Shown here: in pieces, positions 16,791-27,387 of the stretch
How positions within the stretch are numbered: the first letter of the stretch is position 1
How the letters are laid out: every line of letters begins with the position of its first letter
NCBI RefSeq assembly: GCF_030534315.2
Contig: NZ_CP130558.2
Coordinates: forward strand, 1,726,501-1,790,500
Reading direction: 5' to 3'
Source of the DNA: Thermoanaerobacterium sp. CMT5567-10
GTDB taxonomy: Bacteria > Bacillota > Thermoanaerobacteria > Thermoanaerobacterales > Thermoanaerobacteraceae
DNA length: 64,000 bases
The notes under the pieces: generated by a model
Seen by the model: only the letters and a program-made list of their open reading frames with translations
What the model was told of the DNA's origin: nothing
Database searches by the model: none
Position numbers and translations under genes: made by a program

Positions 16791-17447
16791 ATGAAGGCTA
16801 TAGAAATACGACATTTGACAAAGACAATAGGTGGTAGACATATATTAAGAGATGTTAATCTTGAGATTGAAAGTGGAAAAATATACGGCTTTCATGGAAG
16901 AAATGGTTCGGGAAAGACAATGCTTTTTAGAGCTATATGTGGCTTGATAAAACCCACTGAAGGTGAAGTTATAGTATTTGGCAAGAGAATTGGTAAAGAT
17001 GTTTCATTTCCAGAAAGTCTTGGATTGATAATAGAAAATGTAGGATTCTGGAACCAATGGACAGGATTTCAGAATTTAAAATTTTTAGCGTCAATAAAAA
17101 ATATTATTGATGATGAGGAGATTAAAAATGCTATAAAAAGAGTGGGATTAGACCCTGATGATATAAGACCGTATAAGAAATATTCACTAGGCATGAAACA
17201 GAGGCTTGGAATAGCGCAGGTAATAATGGAGAGGCCACAGCTAATTGTGCTCGATGAGCCTACAAACGCTCTTGATGAAGATGGAGTAAATATTGTAAGA
17301 AAGATATTATTAGAAGAAAAGGAAAGAGGTGCAACTGTATTAATAGCAAGCCATATAAAGGAGGACATTGATATTCTTTGCGATTATAAGTATAAGGTAG
17401 ATGATGGGAAAATATACGATGCAGGAAGTGAAATAAGAGATGAATAA
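16791..17447 (+). CDS. ABC transporter ATP-binding protein
   Basis: 218-residue ATPase: Walker A GRNGSGKT, signature in the variant form YSLGMKQR, Walker B LIVLDEPTNALD and H-loop ASH. The signature resembles that of ABC-2 exporters for lantibiotic immunity or drug efflux. ATG 16791 follows AAAGAGGTG. It should power the three membrane proteins upstream. Its end overlaps the next gene by eight bases. Confidence 0.92.
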   Translation: MKAIEIRHLTKTIGGRHILRDVNLEIESGKIYGFHGRNGSGKTMLFRAICGLIKPTEGEVIVFGKRIGKDVSFPESLGLIIENVGFWNQWTGFQNLKFLASIKNIIDDEEIKNAIKRVGLDPDDIRPYKKYSLGMKQRLGIAQVIMERPQLIVLDEPTNALDEDGVNIVRKILLEEKERGATVLIASHIKEDIDILCDYKYKVDDGKIYDAGSEIRDE

Positions 17448-18105
17448 AAAATATATCTCGATAATGTTAATTTTTATTGCTGTAGCTTTTATTGTGGGCT
17501 TTGCAGTGCGCACATCCTTTATAAATGCTAATAGTGTGGGAGTTAATGACATAGAAAAGTTTAAGATAATGCGTATAGGTACAATTAGCGAAGACAATTT
17601 ATCACTTTCGAATCTTATAAATGATTCTGATGTCGTAGTTAGAGGAAAAGCATTAGATGAAAAGATGTATTTGCATGGTGCGACGATGAGACAATTTAAA
17701 GTAGATATTGTATTTAAAGGTGATAAAGATATCAAAGATACTACTGTTTATATTTTTGAACCGTCTTATTTTGATTTTACTCATAATTTATTTTACATAT
17801 ACTGCGGATATAACCTCATGAAGGATGGTGAGGAATACATACTGTTTTTGAAGAAATGGCCATACACCAATTACTTAAGATACAATCCGTATTATAAGAA
17901 TAAAAATATTTACGTATTATCTCATAACAATGGAATTGATAAGTACAGTGTGAATGACCATCTGCTTACTAAAGTCGTATCGGATAGCCAGGAATTTTAC
18001 GGGCAAATATCACAGTACGATTTTTGCGGATACAGCAAAGATGAAGTAAATAAGTACAATAAAGTTAAAAGCGAAGTTTTGAATTATTTTGTACAAGTTA
18101 AATGA
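17440..18105 (+). CDS. Membrane-anchored extracytoplasmic protein of unknown function
   Basis: 221 residues with one N-terminal hydrophobic helix (ISIMLIFIAVAFIVGFAV) and an extracytoplasmic domain containing a segment SDVVVRGKALDEKM and aromatic-rich strands. No family recognised. Start overlaps the ATPase, so it is part of the ABC locus and may be its accessory or immunity protein. Confidence 0.72.
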   Translation: MNKKYISIMLIFIAVAFIVGFAVRTSFINANSVGVNDIEKFKIMRIGTISEDNLSLSNLINDSDVVVRGKALDEKMYLHGATMRQFKVDIVFKGDKDIKDTTVYIFEPSYFDFTHNLFYIYCGYNLMKDGEEYILFLKKWPYTNYLRYNPYYKNKNIYVLSHNNGIDKYSVNDHLLTKVVSDSQEFYGQISQYDFCGYSKDEVNKYNKVKSEVLNYFVQVK

Positions 18106-18149
18106 ACCATGTCATTTTAATTTAAGTTATATTCGGGAGATGGATTATT

Positions 18150-18716
18150 TTGGGGATAAATTTTCCGATAGGATTAAAAGCTATTTTGTTTATTTTCTTC
18201 ATTCCTTTTATTATAAAACAATTTAAGTCGACAAAAAATATTGTTATAGTCACATTTATGGCAGGGTTTATTATATATGCAATTGAACTAATAAGTATAG
18301 TGTTTTTCCCGATTACATTTTATCCACCTATGCCTAATTATACTCCAAATGTAAATATTGTTCCTATGAAAGATATAATAATTCTTATGAGATTACAGCC
18401 AATTAATATAGTTATAAAAAATGTGGTTGGGAATATTATACTTTTTATTCCGTTTGGCTTTTTTGTACCGATAATATATAGAAATATGAACAAATTTAAT
18501 TATACGCTATTGTTGGGTTTGTGTGTTTCAGTATTTATAGAAATTGCTCAATTTACTATTGATTATTTGACAAAGTATCCCAATCATACATCTGATGTCA
18601 ATGATGTCATATTGAATATTATTGGATTAATATTGGGGTTTATGATTCAAAGAGGAATTAGAAAAGTATCTTTTATGGCGGACTATATAAATAATGTGGC
18701 AAATAAAATTCACTAA
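18150..18716 (+). CDS. VanZ-family membrane protein
   Basis: 188 residues with about five helices and the VanZ hallmarks NIVPMKD, NVVGNIILFIPFGFF, IEIAQ and DVNDVILNIIG. VanZ relatives confer low-level glycopeptide or lipoglycopeptide resistance in some species, but most family members are uncharacterised. It starts with TTG at 18150 behind GGGAGATGG. Placed after the ABC locus; possibly one more cell-envelope defence gene. Confidence 0.88.
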   Translation: MGINFPIGLKAILFIFFIPFIIKQFKSTKNIVIVTFMAGFIIYAIELISIVFFPITFYPPMPNYTPNVNIVPMKDIIILMRLQPINIVIKNVVGNIILFIPFGFFVPIIYRNMNKFNYTLLLGLCVSVFIEIAQFTIDYLTKYPNHTSDVNDVILNIIGLILGFMIQRGIRKVSFMADYINNVANKIH

Positions 18717-18747
18717 TCAGATATGGTAGCAATTAATGATTATTTCC

Positions 18748-18775
18748 AAAGGGCAGATATTAATCTGTCCTTTAT
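18748..18775 (+). terminator. Terminator after the VanZ-like gene
   Basis: AAAGGGCAGAT (18748-18758) pairs with ATCTGTCCTTT (18763-18773) around ATTA, then a short T-rich run. 18776-18960 is AT-rich and I see no convincing gene in it. Confidence 0.65.
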
Positions 18776-18966
18776 TTATGCCGGCAGAAAAATTAAAAAA
18801 ATTATTAAAAACATTAAGAATTTATTAAGAAATGTTAAGTTTTGGTTACATAAAAAGGAATTTAAAAATTTTTATAGAAATATGATTATAGAAAAATACA
18901 AAAATAAATTTGGCACATTTTAGAAGTTGTTAATATTTTAACTTTATTGTAATAAGGGAGATCGAG

Positions 18967-19727
18967 ATGAAATATGAAGTTATAAAATATGATACTCATA
19001 AACATTTGTTTGATGAAGCATGGAGAAGATGTACAAGAAGGGGACTTCATCAAGACGCAAAACCGTTTATGTTTGTATCAGATTTTTACATTTCCGATGA
19101 GAAGAAGTTGCTAATTAAAGCCTTTAGAAAAAGCATTCATGAAATATCTAAGATTAATGGCGAATTTAAAAGTTATACATGTCTATTGACAGACGAAAAT
19201 GGCGTAATAATAGATTTGATTGTGCTAACAAAAGTAGTTTTTCTTATTTAAATATAGGTGTTCCATTGAAAGAAGAATTTACAGGAATAAATGCAGTATC
19301 GATCGCTTTAAACGAAAGAGAAGCTGCATTTGTCAAAAAGAATGAACATTATCTTAAGTGCCTCAGGGAGATAGACTGCATAGCTGTACCTGTCTTTGAC
19401 AATAAAGGGCAATTGATAGGTGTAATCGATATTTCATGTATGAATGGACTTACTGATGAATGCGTGTTTATGGTGTTTTTGATGGCAAAATATATAGAAT
19501 ACAATTATGCAGCGCTTAAAAAAGAGATGATAAAAGGAAAATTTGAAGAAGTAGAGCTAAAGATTCTTAAGCTGACTTCGGAAGGAAAGACGGATGAAGA
19601 GATTGCAAGAATAATCATGAGGTCAATAAGCAATGTAAAATACCATAAAAACAAGATTTTTGAAATATTAAACGTGAAAAATGTAAAGGACTGTATATAT
19701 AAAGCGACAAAGATGGACTTGATATAA
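18967..19727 (+). pseudogene. GAF-domain LuxR-type regulator, split by a frameshift
   Basis: 18967-19251 encodes the N-terminal sensor part ending ...LLTDENGVIIDLI, like the GAF region of AcoR-type regulators. A second frame resumes at about 19240 with NIGVPLKEEFTGINAVSIAL and IAVPVFDNKGQLIGVIDIS, and ends in a LuxR HTH (about 19560-19720: LTSEGKTDEEIARIIMRSISNVKYHKNKI). Both halves fit one protein of about 253 residues, broken near 19215-19245. Real decay or one missed base in sequencing. Confidence 0.8.
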
Positions 19728-19761
19728 TACTTTTACAAATCCTTAAAGGAGGGCTGCATTA

Positions 19762-19887
19762 ATGTCATCAATGAACATTGTGACTATTATATTTACCACA
19801 GTTAATTTATTTCTGATTATAATAATATTATATTTTCTATATAAATTGTTCTTGTTTTTGCATAATTGGTTTAAAAAAGGGAAATAA
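19762..19887 (+). CDS. 41-residue single-pass membrane protein
   Basis: ATG 19762 behind AAGGAGGG, stop 19885-19887. Sequence begins MSSMNIVTIIFTTVNL, continues as one long hydrophobic helix and ends in WFKKGK, a positive-inside tail. Layout and several positions match the 33-residue protein at 33992-34093. Function unknown; 19888-20013 is non-coding as far as I can see. Confidence 0.6.
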   Translation: MSSMNIVTIIFTTVNLFLIIIILYFLYKLFLFLHNWFKKGK

Positions 19888-20013
19888 CAAATTAGTGCTG
19901 GAAACTGGGAAAATGAAGTCATTAAACGGAGTGCTAATTTTCACAAAGAACCTAAAAAAGATATAAGGTCAAATACATATTTGGCCATAAAGAAATGTAG
20001 GCGGTGTATAGCT

Positions 20014-20346
20014 GTGATTAAGGGTTGTGGAAGGAAAAAAGTAATACTTCAAAAAATAGAAAATGGTATTGAATCAGAAAATATAGTTATAACTGAAGAT
20101 GAACAGCCAACGGAACCATATGAAAAGGATAGATTTGAAAACTTGTTGAAATTTATCAAAGAAAATTTTGTTGAGATAACAAAAGAATTTTCCGAAGAAG
20201 AAAAAGAATTATTAAGAATGCGTTGGGGCATAGGCATGTCTTTAATCACATTTAGCGAGATTGCTGAGATAAAACATATGGATGAAAGCATTTTAAGGTC
20301 GAAATTAAAAGATTTGGAAAAACGCTTTTTCCAGAATACAAGATGA
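20014..20346 (+). CDS. Small helix-turn-helix protein resembling sigma factor region 4
   Basis: 110 residues from GTG 20014 behind AGGCGGTG. The C-terminal half (about 60-110: SEEEKELLRMRWGIG...FSEIAEIKHMDESILRSKLKDLEKRF) looks like the region 4 HTH of a sigma-70 factor, while regions 1-3 are missing. It may be a stand-alone anti- or co-sigma-like regulator. Another frame stays open across the stop (VDLRVSVTRNGDVWKN to 20399), so a longer ancestral C-terminus is possible. Confidence 0.55.
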   Translation: MIKGCGRKKVILQKIENGIESENIVITEDEQPTEPYEKDRFENLLKFIKENFVEITKEFSEEEKELLRMRWGIGMSLITFSEIAEIKHMDESILRSKLKDLEKRFFQNTR

Positions 20347-20412
20347 GTATGTTGATCTAAGAGTAAGCGTTACTCGAAACGGCGATGTCTGGAAGAACTG
20401 AGGTGAATGGGT

Positions 20413-20517
20413 TTGGATAAATTTTTTAAATGGTTGTTATCTATCATTTTGGTTGTATTAGTTTTAAATCTTTTGTTTTTGTCGTTTATCTTTATCATCA
20501 ATTGGAAATCTCCTTAA
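20413..20517 (+). CDS. 34-residue single-pass membrane protein
   Basis: TTG 20413 lies eight bases after GAGGTG; ATG 20407 is in frame but too close to that site. Basic start (MDKFFKW), one hydrophobic helix, short tail NWKSP. Third tiny membrane protein of the window, next to an HTH gene and a lipoprotein gene. Function unknown. Confidence 0.5.
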   Translation: MDKFFKWLLSIILVVLVLNLLFLSFIFIINWKSP

Positions 20518-20621
20518 CAAGGCAATTTAGTGGACATACAAATGATAGGAATCAAGTAAATTACTCAAATGTATCAGGCTATGAATATTATGTTCTGTGG
20601 AATTAAGATTAATGAGTTTTT

Positions 20622-20672
20622 AATTCATATAAAGAAGAAGCTTATTTTGCTTCTTCTTTATATGAATTTTTT
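20622..20672 (+). terminator. Strong terminator, 20-bp perfect stem
   Basis: AATTCATATAAAGAAGAAGC (20622-20641) pairs perfectly with 20649-20668 around a 7-base loop, followed by TTTT. It separates the small membrane gene from the lipoprotein gene and is nearly symmetric, so it may work in both directions. Confidence 0.88.
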
Positions 20673-20693
20673 AGGAAGGAGTTTTTGTTCTTT

Positions 20694-21836
20694 ATGAAAA
20701 AGTTTTTTTTGATGGTCTTTGCACTTATATTTATTGCTACAGGTTGTTATACTGTAGACAATACTAAAGTCACAGAAAAAGAAAGCCCTAAGAGCGACAT
20801 TGAAGAGATAAAAATACCTTTTTTGATATATACAAATGAGCCAGATAATAAACATTCGGCAATGTTAGCTTATTGGGATTTGAATAACGCTAAAGTAAAT
20901 TTAACTGAAAAGACGGTCTATATCTCAGAAGACCCCAATTTTGTCACACCTTTATTTTGGGATGGAGATGGCAGGATAGTATTGAGAAAGACTTCTTATC
21001 CAACAGATGAATATAAAGACAAGGTAGATTTTGTCAAAGGCAATGATGTGGGTATGGTATACGGCAAGGACATTGAAGCTAAAGGGAATTTGGATGACAA
21101 TCCTGAACCAATTAAAAAAGTAAAAAACTATACATTATACTTACACAATGGTAGCGATGTAATGGAAAAGAATGTACCATTTCTGTATAAAACGAAGGAT
21201 GACAAAGGCAATGACATTACAGTAGGTGAATATAATCAACCATGCTTTATAGATTATGACAGCAAAACAGGTAATATAACATTTATCTTTGATTATCCAT
21301 TTGAGACACATTCCAATATATATATTGCCAAGTGCAATGTAGACAACATTGACAAGATAAGCTGGGATGAGATAAGGCTTCCTGGTGATGGTGTTGTTTA
21401 TACACCTTGTCCAAATAATACAATGCTTGTGGGTTCTAAATACTACATCCAATGTTTCAAAACATTAGGTGAAGTCGATCTTAAGACAAAAAAAGCAATT
21501 TTGCTTGATGATGTTGCGAAAGAATGTAGAAGCATCGTGAAAGAAGGAAGCTTTAAACCAGACTATTCTAAAGATATAACGCCTGTTGGAAAATACAAAG
21601 ACGTATTGATTTTAAGCCTTCCTATAAGTACAGATACAAATGTAGAGCCTTTAATATGCGCCTTTAAAGATAATAAGCTATTAGGTGCAATACATTTAAA
21701 AAGCGATGATACGTGGGATGTAATTGGTCCTGATAAAAAAGTTACATCTTCGATGGATGTGAAAGATAAAAATCTGTACAAAGAATTTAATGCAGATTTG
21801 ATGTACTTTCCAGGTCGGGAAGATATAAGTTATTAG
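20694..21836 (+). CDS. Predicted lipoprotein of unknown function
   Basis: 380 residues from ATG 20694 (TTG 20685 is also in frame; AGGAAGGAG lies at 20673). Lipoprotein signal with core FFLMVFALIFIA and lipobox IATGC. The mature part is rich in beta strands with DGDG, YDSKTG and similar turns, suggesting a repeat or propeller-like fold. No family recognised. Stands alone between two terminators or intergenic gaps. Confidence 0.78.
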   Translation: MKKFFLMVFALIFIATGCYTVDNTKVTEKESPKSDIEEIKIPFLIYTNEPDNKHSAMLAYWDLNNAKVNLTEKTVYISEDPNFVTPLFWDGDGRIVLRKTSYPTDEYKDKVDFVKGNDVGMVYGKDIEAKGNLDDNPEPIKKVKNYTLYLHNGSDVMEKNVPFLYKTKDDKGNDITVGEYNQPCFIDYDSKTGNITFIFDYPFETHSNIYIAKCNVDNIDKISWDEIRLPGDGVVYTPCPNNTMLVGSKYYIQCFKTLGEVDLKTKKAILLDDVAKECRSIVKEGSFKPDYSKDITPVGKYKDVLILSLPISTDTNVEPLICAFKDNKLLGAIHLKSDDTWDVIGPDKKVTSSMDVKDKNLYKEFNADLMYFPGREDISY

Positions 21837-21908
21837 CATATAATAAAATCAAAGATTTACTGATAATGTTTGCGAAATATTTTACTACCGAAAGGAGGTG
21901 AAATTAAA

Positions 21909-22586
21909 ATGAACAGAAAATCAATCCGAGTATCAATATGTTTAATCTTGATGTTTATCTTAAGTTTAAGCTTAAGTGGGACTTCATTTGCTTCAAAAGG
22001 AGGAAAAATGGATACAGGTAGTAAACAATTTGTTGTCTCGAATGTAGAAAATCTTGAACCATCGTCTGAGACGACAAAAATGACATATTCGAGGCAAGTT
22101 CCTTCAAATGTGGATATAATCAGTAACCAAATAACTGTTTCAACTGAAGAAAATGCTAAACCAGCTTCTGAAACCACAAAAATGACATTACAAAAAGCGG
22201 ATTCTTTAAATGCAGCTAATCCTATGTCCCTTAGTCGGCCGACTAAAGGAACAAATCTTCCTTATGATGGTTCTTTCAGTGGAGTTAACACTGAAATTTT
22301 TTCAAACTACTATTTTTTCACAAATGGTTCCACACAGCTATATGTAGACTGGAATGTAAAAGCTGACTATCCTGCTAATGTGTTATGGCACATTAATGTT
22401 TATCAAGCCGGCACGAATAAGTTTGTAATGAGCTCGGATCAATTTTCAACAAATTCTAATACTGGCTGGTGGACAACAAGATTTTACAATTTGGATCCTG
22501 CATACAATTACTACATTTCTTTTGTAAATGATGGTCCACAGATTGACTCTCCCATATCATGCGATTTTACGGTTAGACTAAAGTAA
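21909..22586 (+). CDS. Exported protein with a duplicated ETTKMT motif
   Basis: 225 residues, start behind AAAGGAGGTG. Signal peptide about 1-27 (core ICLILMFILSLSLSG). The mature N-terminus holds two related segments, ENLEPSSETTKMT and ENAKPASETTKMT, about 37 residues apart. The C-terminal domain (about 110-225) is beta-rich with many aromatic residues (YFFTNGSTQLYVDW, NTGWWTTRFYNL), like a secreted beta-sandwich. No family recognised. Confidence 0.74.
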   Translation: MNRKSIRVSICLILMFILSLSLSGTSFASKGGKMDTGSKQFVVSNVENLEPSSETTKMTYSRQVPSNVDIISNQITVSTEENAKPASETTKMTLQKADSLNAANPMSLSRPTKGTNLPYDGSFSGVNTEIFSNYYFFTNGSTQLYVDWNVKADYPANVLWHINVYQAGTNKFVMSSDQFSTNSNTGWWTTRFYNLDPAYNYYISFVNDGPQIDSPISCDFTVRLK

Positions 22587-22610
22587 AAACAATCTCAAGA
22601 TAAATGTAAG

Positions 22611-22643
22611 AAAACCGTTCATTTGACATTGAACGGTTTTTCT
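22611..22643 (+). terminator. Terminator of the exported-protein gene
   Basis: AAAACCGTTCA (22611-22621) pairs with TGAACGGTTTT (22630-22640), followed by TT. Confidence 0.88.
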
Positions 22644-22796
22644 AACTGCTAGGTTTTAGATACAGCTTAGAGTGATATGTAAATAAGAATTTTGTTTTTG
22701 TACTAAATAGTGCTAACATAAACTTAAGGAATTATTTATAATTAAATCTATTTATATATTGATAATTACATACATTTATTTAAAGGAGAAATTGAA

Positions 22797-25700
22797 GTGA
22801 ATAGAAATTTGCACTATTTAGGGATCGATGTAGGTTCTACTACGGCCAAAATAGTCATTTTAAATGAAAATGATGAAGTTATATACAAAAGATATGAAAG
22901 ACACCTTTCTAACATAAAAGATACTATAGTAAACTTGGTGGATGATGCGTATTCCAAGTTTGGCGACCTTGTCATATCTGCCGCGGTTACTGGTTCTGGC
23001 GGTATGGCTGTATCCGAATGGCTTAATATGCCATTTGTGCAGGAAGTAATCGCAGGTACAAAGACTGTTGAGAGGTTTTTCCCTGAGGTAGATGTGGTCA
23101 TAGAATTAGGCGGTGAGGACGCCAAGATTACATACTTTGATGGTACTATTGAGCAGAGGATGAATAGCAGTTGCGCTGGCGGCACAGGTGCATTTATAGA
23201 CCAGATGGCATCGCTTTTAAAGACTGATGCACAAGGTTTAAATGAGCTTGCCAAGAATTACAGAGTTATATATCCAATAGCAGCAAGGTGTGGTGTTTTT
23301 GCAAAGACAGACATTCAACCTCTTTTAAATGAAGGCACTGCAAGAGAAGATATAGCAGCATCAATATTTCAAGCAGTTGTAAACCAGACAATAAGCGGAT
23401 TAGCCTGTGGCAGGCCTATAAAGGGCAATGTGGCATTTTTAGGTGGTCCTTTGTACTTTTTACCTGAACTTAGAAAGAGGTTTATAGAGACTTTAGATTT
23501 AAAAGAAGATGAAGTCATCGTCCCTGATAATTCACAATTATCAGTTGCAATAGGTGCTGCACTTTCTACAAAAAATGATGAGATCATTACATTAAGAGAT
23601 TTATACAATAGAGTACATACGATTCCATACAAAGTGAAAAATGATGTGGAGAGATTAAGACCGCTGTTTGTAGACGAAAATGAGTACAATGAATTTAAAG
23701 ATAGGCACAAAGGCATTGATATTTTGGAAAAAGACATAAAGGATGCTAAAGGTGGCCTATTTTTAGGAATAGACGCAGGTTCTACTACAACAAAATTAGT
23801 TGTGATAGATGAAGATGGTGCAATTGTCTATTCTTACTACGGCAGCAACGAAGGAAATCCGCTAAATTCTGTTATAAAAGTTCTTTTAGACATATACGAA
23901 AAGATGCCTGATAGCGCATTTATAGCCAATTCCACTGTCACAGGATATGGCGAAAGCCTTATTAAAGCAGCTTTGATGGTAGACATAGGGGAGATAGAGA
24001 CAATCGCTCATTACAAGGCATCAGAGCATTTTTTGCCTGGCGTCGACTTCATACTTGACATAGGTGGACAAGATATGAAGTGTATAAGGATAAGGGACGG
24101 CATAATCGACAGCATAATGTTAAACGAAGCATGTTCATCAGGTTGTGGCTCATTTTTAGAGACATTTGCATCATCTCTAAATATGTCAATCGATGAGTTT
24201 ACGAAAGCTGCATTGACAGCTCAAAACCCAGTTGATTTAGGCTCCCGCTGCACTGTCTTTATGAATTCAAGGGTAAAGCAGGCACAGAAGGAAGGAGCAT
24301 CATTGGGGGATATTTCTGCAGGTCTTTCATACTCTGTCATAAAAAACGCTTTGTACAAAGTCATAAAGATAAGAGATCCGAAAGAGCTGGGAGAAAAGAT
24401 AATCGTTCAAGGCGGCACATTTCTCAATGATGCCATATTGAGAAGCTTCGAGCTTATTACAGGTAGAAACGCTGTAAGGCCTCAGATTGCGGGGCTAATG
24501 GGTGCATACGGTGCAGCTCTTATTGCAAAGGAAAGGTACAGTGGCGGCATCAGCACAATCTTTACGAAAGACAAGCTCGAAAGCTTTACCGCGGAAGTGT
24601 CAAGCGGTAGATGCAATAAATGTACAAACAGATGTCTTCTTACTATAAATAAATTCAATGACGGAAGAGTATTTATATCTGGCAACCGATGTGAAAGAGG
24701 TGCGGGAAAGGAGATAACTAATAAAGATATACCAAATCTCTACGACTATAAATACAAAAAGATATTTGGTTATAAACCATTAAGTGAAAGCGAGGCATAT
24801 AGAGGTACTATTGGTATACCGAGAGTTTTAAACGTGTACGAAAACTATCCGCTGTGGTTTACATTTTTTACAAAGCTTGGATTTAGGGTCATATTGTCTG
24901 ACAGGTCTTCAAAGAAGCTTTATGAATCAGGTATGGATACAATACCGTCAGATTCCGCATGCTATCCGGCGAAAATTGTCCATGGACATATAGTCAACTT
25001 GATAAATAAAGGTATAAAGACGATATTTTATCCATGCATACCTGTCGAGCAAGATGTTTATGAAGATGCAGACAATCATTACAACTGCCCAATTGTGTCA
25101 TCTTACGCTGAAGTAATTAGAAATAACATGGATGTGTTGAAAGAAAAAGACATTTTATTTATGAATCCATTTTTGGCTTTAGATGACAAAGAGAAGCTTG
25201 CCAAAAGGCTTTACGAAGAATTGAGAATTTTCGGCGTATCAAAAGGTGAAGTGGAAAATGCCTTAAAAGAAGCATTTGATGAAGATAAAAGAGTAAAAGA
25301 TGATATCGCAAGAAAAGGACAGGAAGTCTTGAGGTATTTGCATGACACAGGGAAAAGAGGAATAGTCCTTGCAGGTAGGCCCTACCATTTAGACCCGGAA
25401 ATAAACCACGGCATACCAGAAATAATAACGTCATTGGGTGTGGCAGTATTGACGGAGGATTCTGTAGCACATTTAGGCAAACTTGAGAGAAAGCTTAGGG
25501 TAGTTGACCAGTGGATGTACCACACAAGGCTTTATGAAGCAGCAAGCTTTGTGGCTGACAGTGAAAACTTAGAGCTTGTACAGCTTACATCATTTGGCTG
25601 TGGCATCGATGCTGTCACATCTGATCAGGTGCAGGAAATCTTAAGCTCCAGAGAAAAAATATTTACGCTTATAAAGATTGATGAAGGCACAAATGTAGGC

Positions 25701-27059
25701 TCAATAAAGATACGCATAAGGTCATTGATAGCTGTTATCAATGAAAGAAAAGATGAGAAAAGAAGTAAGACTTCATATACAATGAAGAGAATACTGTTTA
25801 CGGACGAAATGAGGAAGAAGCACACTATATTAGCACCACAGATGTCGCCGATACATTTCCAATTTTTGCAGGAAGCATTTAATGTATCAGGTTATAATTT
25901 GGAAGTTCTTCCTGCTATTGATAAGCCAGCGGTTGAAGAAGGCTTAAAATACGTTAATAATGATGCATGTTTTCCTTCTATAATAGTTGTAGGGCAATTG
26001 ATTGAAGCATTGAAATCTGGAAAATACGATCTCAACAATACATCTGTCATAATCACGCAGACAGGTGGTGGCTGCAGAGCTACAAACTACATAGGTTTTT
26101 TAAGAAAGGCTTTAAAAGATGCTGGTTTTGAAAATATACCCGTCATATCATTGAATTTTGTAGGAATGGAGAAGAATCCTGGATTTAAAATAACACCAGG
26201 TCTTTTGAATAAGGCTTTTATCGGTCTTGTGTACGGTGACCTTTTGCAAAACGTGCTGCTTAGAGTGAGGCCATATGAAAAAATACCAGGCTCTGCAAAT
26301 AAGCTTTACGAAAAATGGGTGGTTAAGTGCATAGAGTCTGTAAAAAGTGGTGATTTAAAATTATTTAAGAGAAATGTCCATGAGATCGTCGAAGATTTTG
26401 AAAATCTGGAGATTAACAATGTTATTAAGCCTAAAGTTGGTATTGTGGGGGAAATACTTGTGAAGTACCATCCTACCGCAAATAACAGCATTGTGGATGT
26501 GCTTGAAAAAGAAGGTGCTGAAGTTATATTGCCTAATCTCATTGACTTTTTGCTGTTTATACTGGATCATGCAAATGAAAAGTATAAATATCTTTCAGGT
26601 AGCAAGATAAGGCAAGTTTTACAAAATATAGGAATTGCAGGACTTGAGTTTTATCGAAAGGAGATGCGAAAGGCTTTAGAAAAAAGTAAAAGATTTATCT
26701 CGCCGAAAACTCTCAATGAGCTAAAAGAGTTGGCAGCACCTATAGTATCTCTCGGTAACATAACTGGCGAAGGATGGTATCTTACTGCGGAGATGGTGGA
26801 ATTATTGAAAGAGGGCATATCAAACATTGTCTGCATACAGCCTTTCGCGTGTCTTCCAAACCATATAACAGGAAAAGGGGTTATCAAAGCCTTAAGAGAG
26901 CTTTACAGAGAAGCAAACATAGTGGCAGTTGATTACGATCCCGGTGCCAGCGAAGTGAACCAGCTAAATAGAATCAAGCTTATGCTGTCTGTAGCTTTCA
27001 AAAAATTAGAAAAAAGCAGCGAAGCATTTGAGCAGATTGCTGCCACAGAGAAAATATAG
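22797..27059 (+). CDS. Giant 2-hydroxyacyl-CoA dehydratase activase-related protein
   Basis: 1420 residues, GTG start behind AAGGAG. Two tandem BcrAD/BadF-type ASKHA ATPase domains (about 1-290, [10 protein letters not shown] and CAGGTGAF; about 320-580, [10 protein letters not shown] and CSSGCGSF), a cysteine cluster CNKCTNRC near 605 that may bind [4Fe-4S], a DUF2229-like region, and a C-terminal part resembling dehydratase component D ([16 protein letters not shown]). Activases of this family inject an electron into 2-hydroxyacyl-CoA dehydratases with ATP hydrolysis. The same polypeptide carries activator-like and dehydratase-like parts; substrate is unknown. Normal length for this clostridial subfamily. 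Confidence 0.9.
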   Translation: MNRNLHYLGIDVGSTTAKIVILNENDEVIYKRYERHLSNIKDTIVNLVDDAYSKFGDLVISAAVTGSGGMAVSEWLNMPFVQEVIAGTKTVERFFPEVDVVIELGGEDAKITYFDGTIEQRMNSSCAGGTGAFIDQMASLLKTDAQGLNELAKNYRVIYPIAARCGVFAKTDIQPLLNEGTAREDIAASIFQAVVNQTISGLACGRPIKGNVAFLGGPLYFLPELRKRFIETLDLKEDEVIVPDNSQLSVAIGAALSTKNDEIITLRDLYNRVHTIPYKVKNDVERLRPLFVDENEYNEFKDRHKGIDILEKDIKDAKGGLFLGIDAGSTTTKLVVIDEDGAIVYSYYGSNEGNPLNSVIKVLLDIYEKMPDSAFIANSTVTGYGESLIKAALMVDIGEIETIAHYKASEHFLPGVDFILDIGGQDMKCIRIRDGIIDSIMLNEACSSGCGSFLETFASSLNMSIDEFTKAALTAQNPVDLGSRCTVFMNSRVKQAQKEGASLGDISAGLSYSVIKNALYKVIKIRDPKELGEKIIVQGGTFLNDAILRSFELITGRNAVRPQIAGLMGAYGAALIAKERYSGGISTIFTKDKLESFTAEVSSGRCNKCTNRCLLTINKFNDGRVFISGNRCERGAGKEITNKDIPNLYDYKYKKIFGYKPLSESEAYRGTIGIPRVLNVYENYPLWFTFFTKLGFRVILSDRSSKKLYESGMDTIPSDSACYPAKIVHGHIVNLINKGIKTIFYPCIPVEQDVYEDADNHYNCPIVSSYAEVIRNNMDVLKEKDILFMNPFLALDDKEKLAKRLYEELRIFGVSKGEVENALKEAFDEDKRVKDDIARKGQEVLRYLHDTGKRGIVLAGRPYHLDPEINHGIPEIITSLGVAVLTEDSVAHLGKLERKLRVVDQWMYHTRLYEAASFVADSENLELVQLTSFGCGIDAVTSDQVQEILSSREKIFTLIKIDEGTNVGSIKIRIRSLIAVINERKDEKRSKTSYTMKRILFTDEMRKKHTILAPQMSPIHFQFLQEAFNVSGYNLEVLPAIDKPAVEEGLKYVNNDACFPSIIVVGQLIEALKSGKYDLNNTSVIITQTGGGCRATNYIGFLRKALKDAGFENIPVISLNFVGMEKNPGFKITPGLLNKAFIGLVYGDLLQNVLLRVRPYEKIPGSANKLYEKWVVKCIESVKSGDLKLFKRNVHEIVEDFENLEINNVIKPKVGIVGEILVKYHPTANNSIVDVLEKEGAEVILPNLIDFLLFILDHANEKYKYLSGSKIRQVLQNIGIAGLEFYRKEMRKALEKSKRFISPKTLNELKELAAPIVSLGNITGEGWYLTAEMVELLKEGISNIVCIQPFACLPNHITGKGVIKALRELYREANIVAVDYDPGASEVNQLNRIKLMLSVAFKKLEKSSEAFEQIAATEKI

Positions 27060-27106
27060 TTTTTTTAAAATGTGGGCATCATAAATAGTATGGGAGGTTT
27101 TTATGA

Positions 27107-27313
27107 ATGGATAAGATTTCTTATGCAGTGAAACTTATTAAAGATGGTTATAAACCGTACTATTTTAAGCCCAGCAAAAGCATACCTGCAACATTTGATT
27201 CTAAGCTTACTCTCATATCAGAAGATGGTGACAAAAAGACTATTGTATTTAACGGAATGGAAGTAAGCGCCGCTGACAAGGCGTTTATGGACTATTTTAC
27301 CAGTGAGGAATAA
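27107..27313 (+). CDS. Small protein of unknown function
   Basis: 68 residues, ATG 27107 behind GGGAGG. A compact alpha/beta-like sequence (SYAVKLIKDGYKPYY ... LTLISEDGDKKTIVFNG). No family recognised. Lies 47 bases after the activase-like gene and could be cotranscribed. Confidence 0.6.
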   Translation: MDKISYAVKLIKDGYKPYYFKPSKSIPATFDSKLTLISEDGDKKTIVFNGMEVSAADKAFMDYFTSEE

Positions 27314-27387
27314 GAAAAATTTGGTTTTCATAAACAAAAGTATTGCATATTGTGATGAAACGTGGTATACTGTAACTCGTAGTTTAA

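Noticed and set aside
18723-18923. Plus-strand open frame of 66 codons after the VanZ-like gene
   Set aside because: It runs through the terminator hairpin at 18748-18773, has no ribosome binding site and encodes a Lys/Asn/Ile-rich sequence expected from AT-rich DNA.
20347-20400. Coding tail VDLRVSVTRNGDVWKN after the sigma-like gene
   Set aside because: In another frame and without a start; suggestive of a former longer C-terminus but too short to call.
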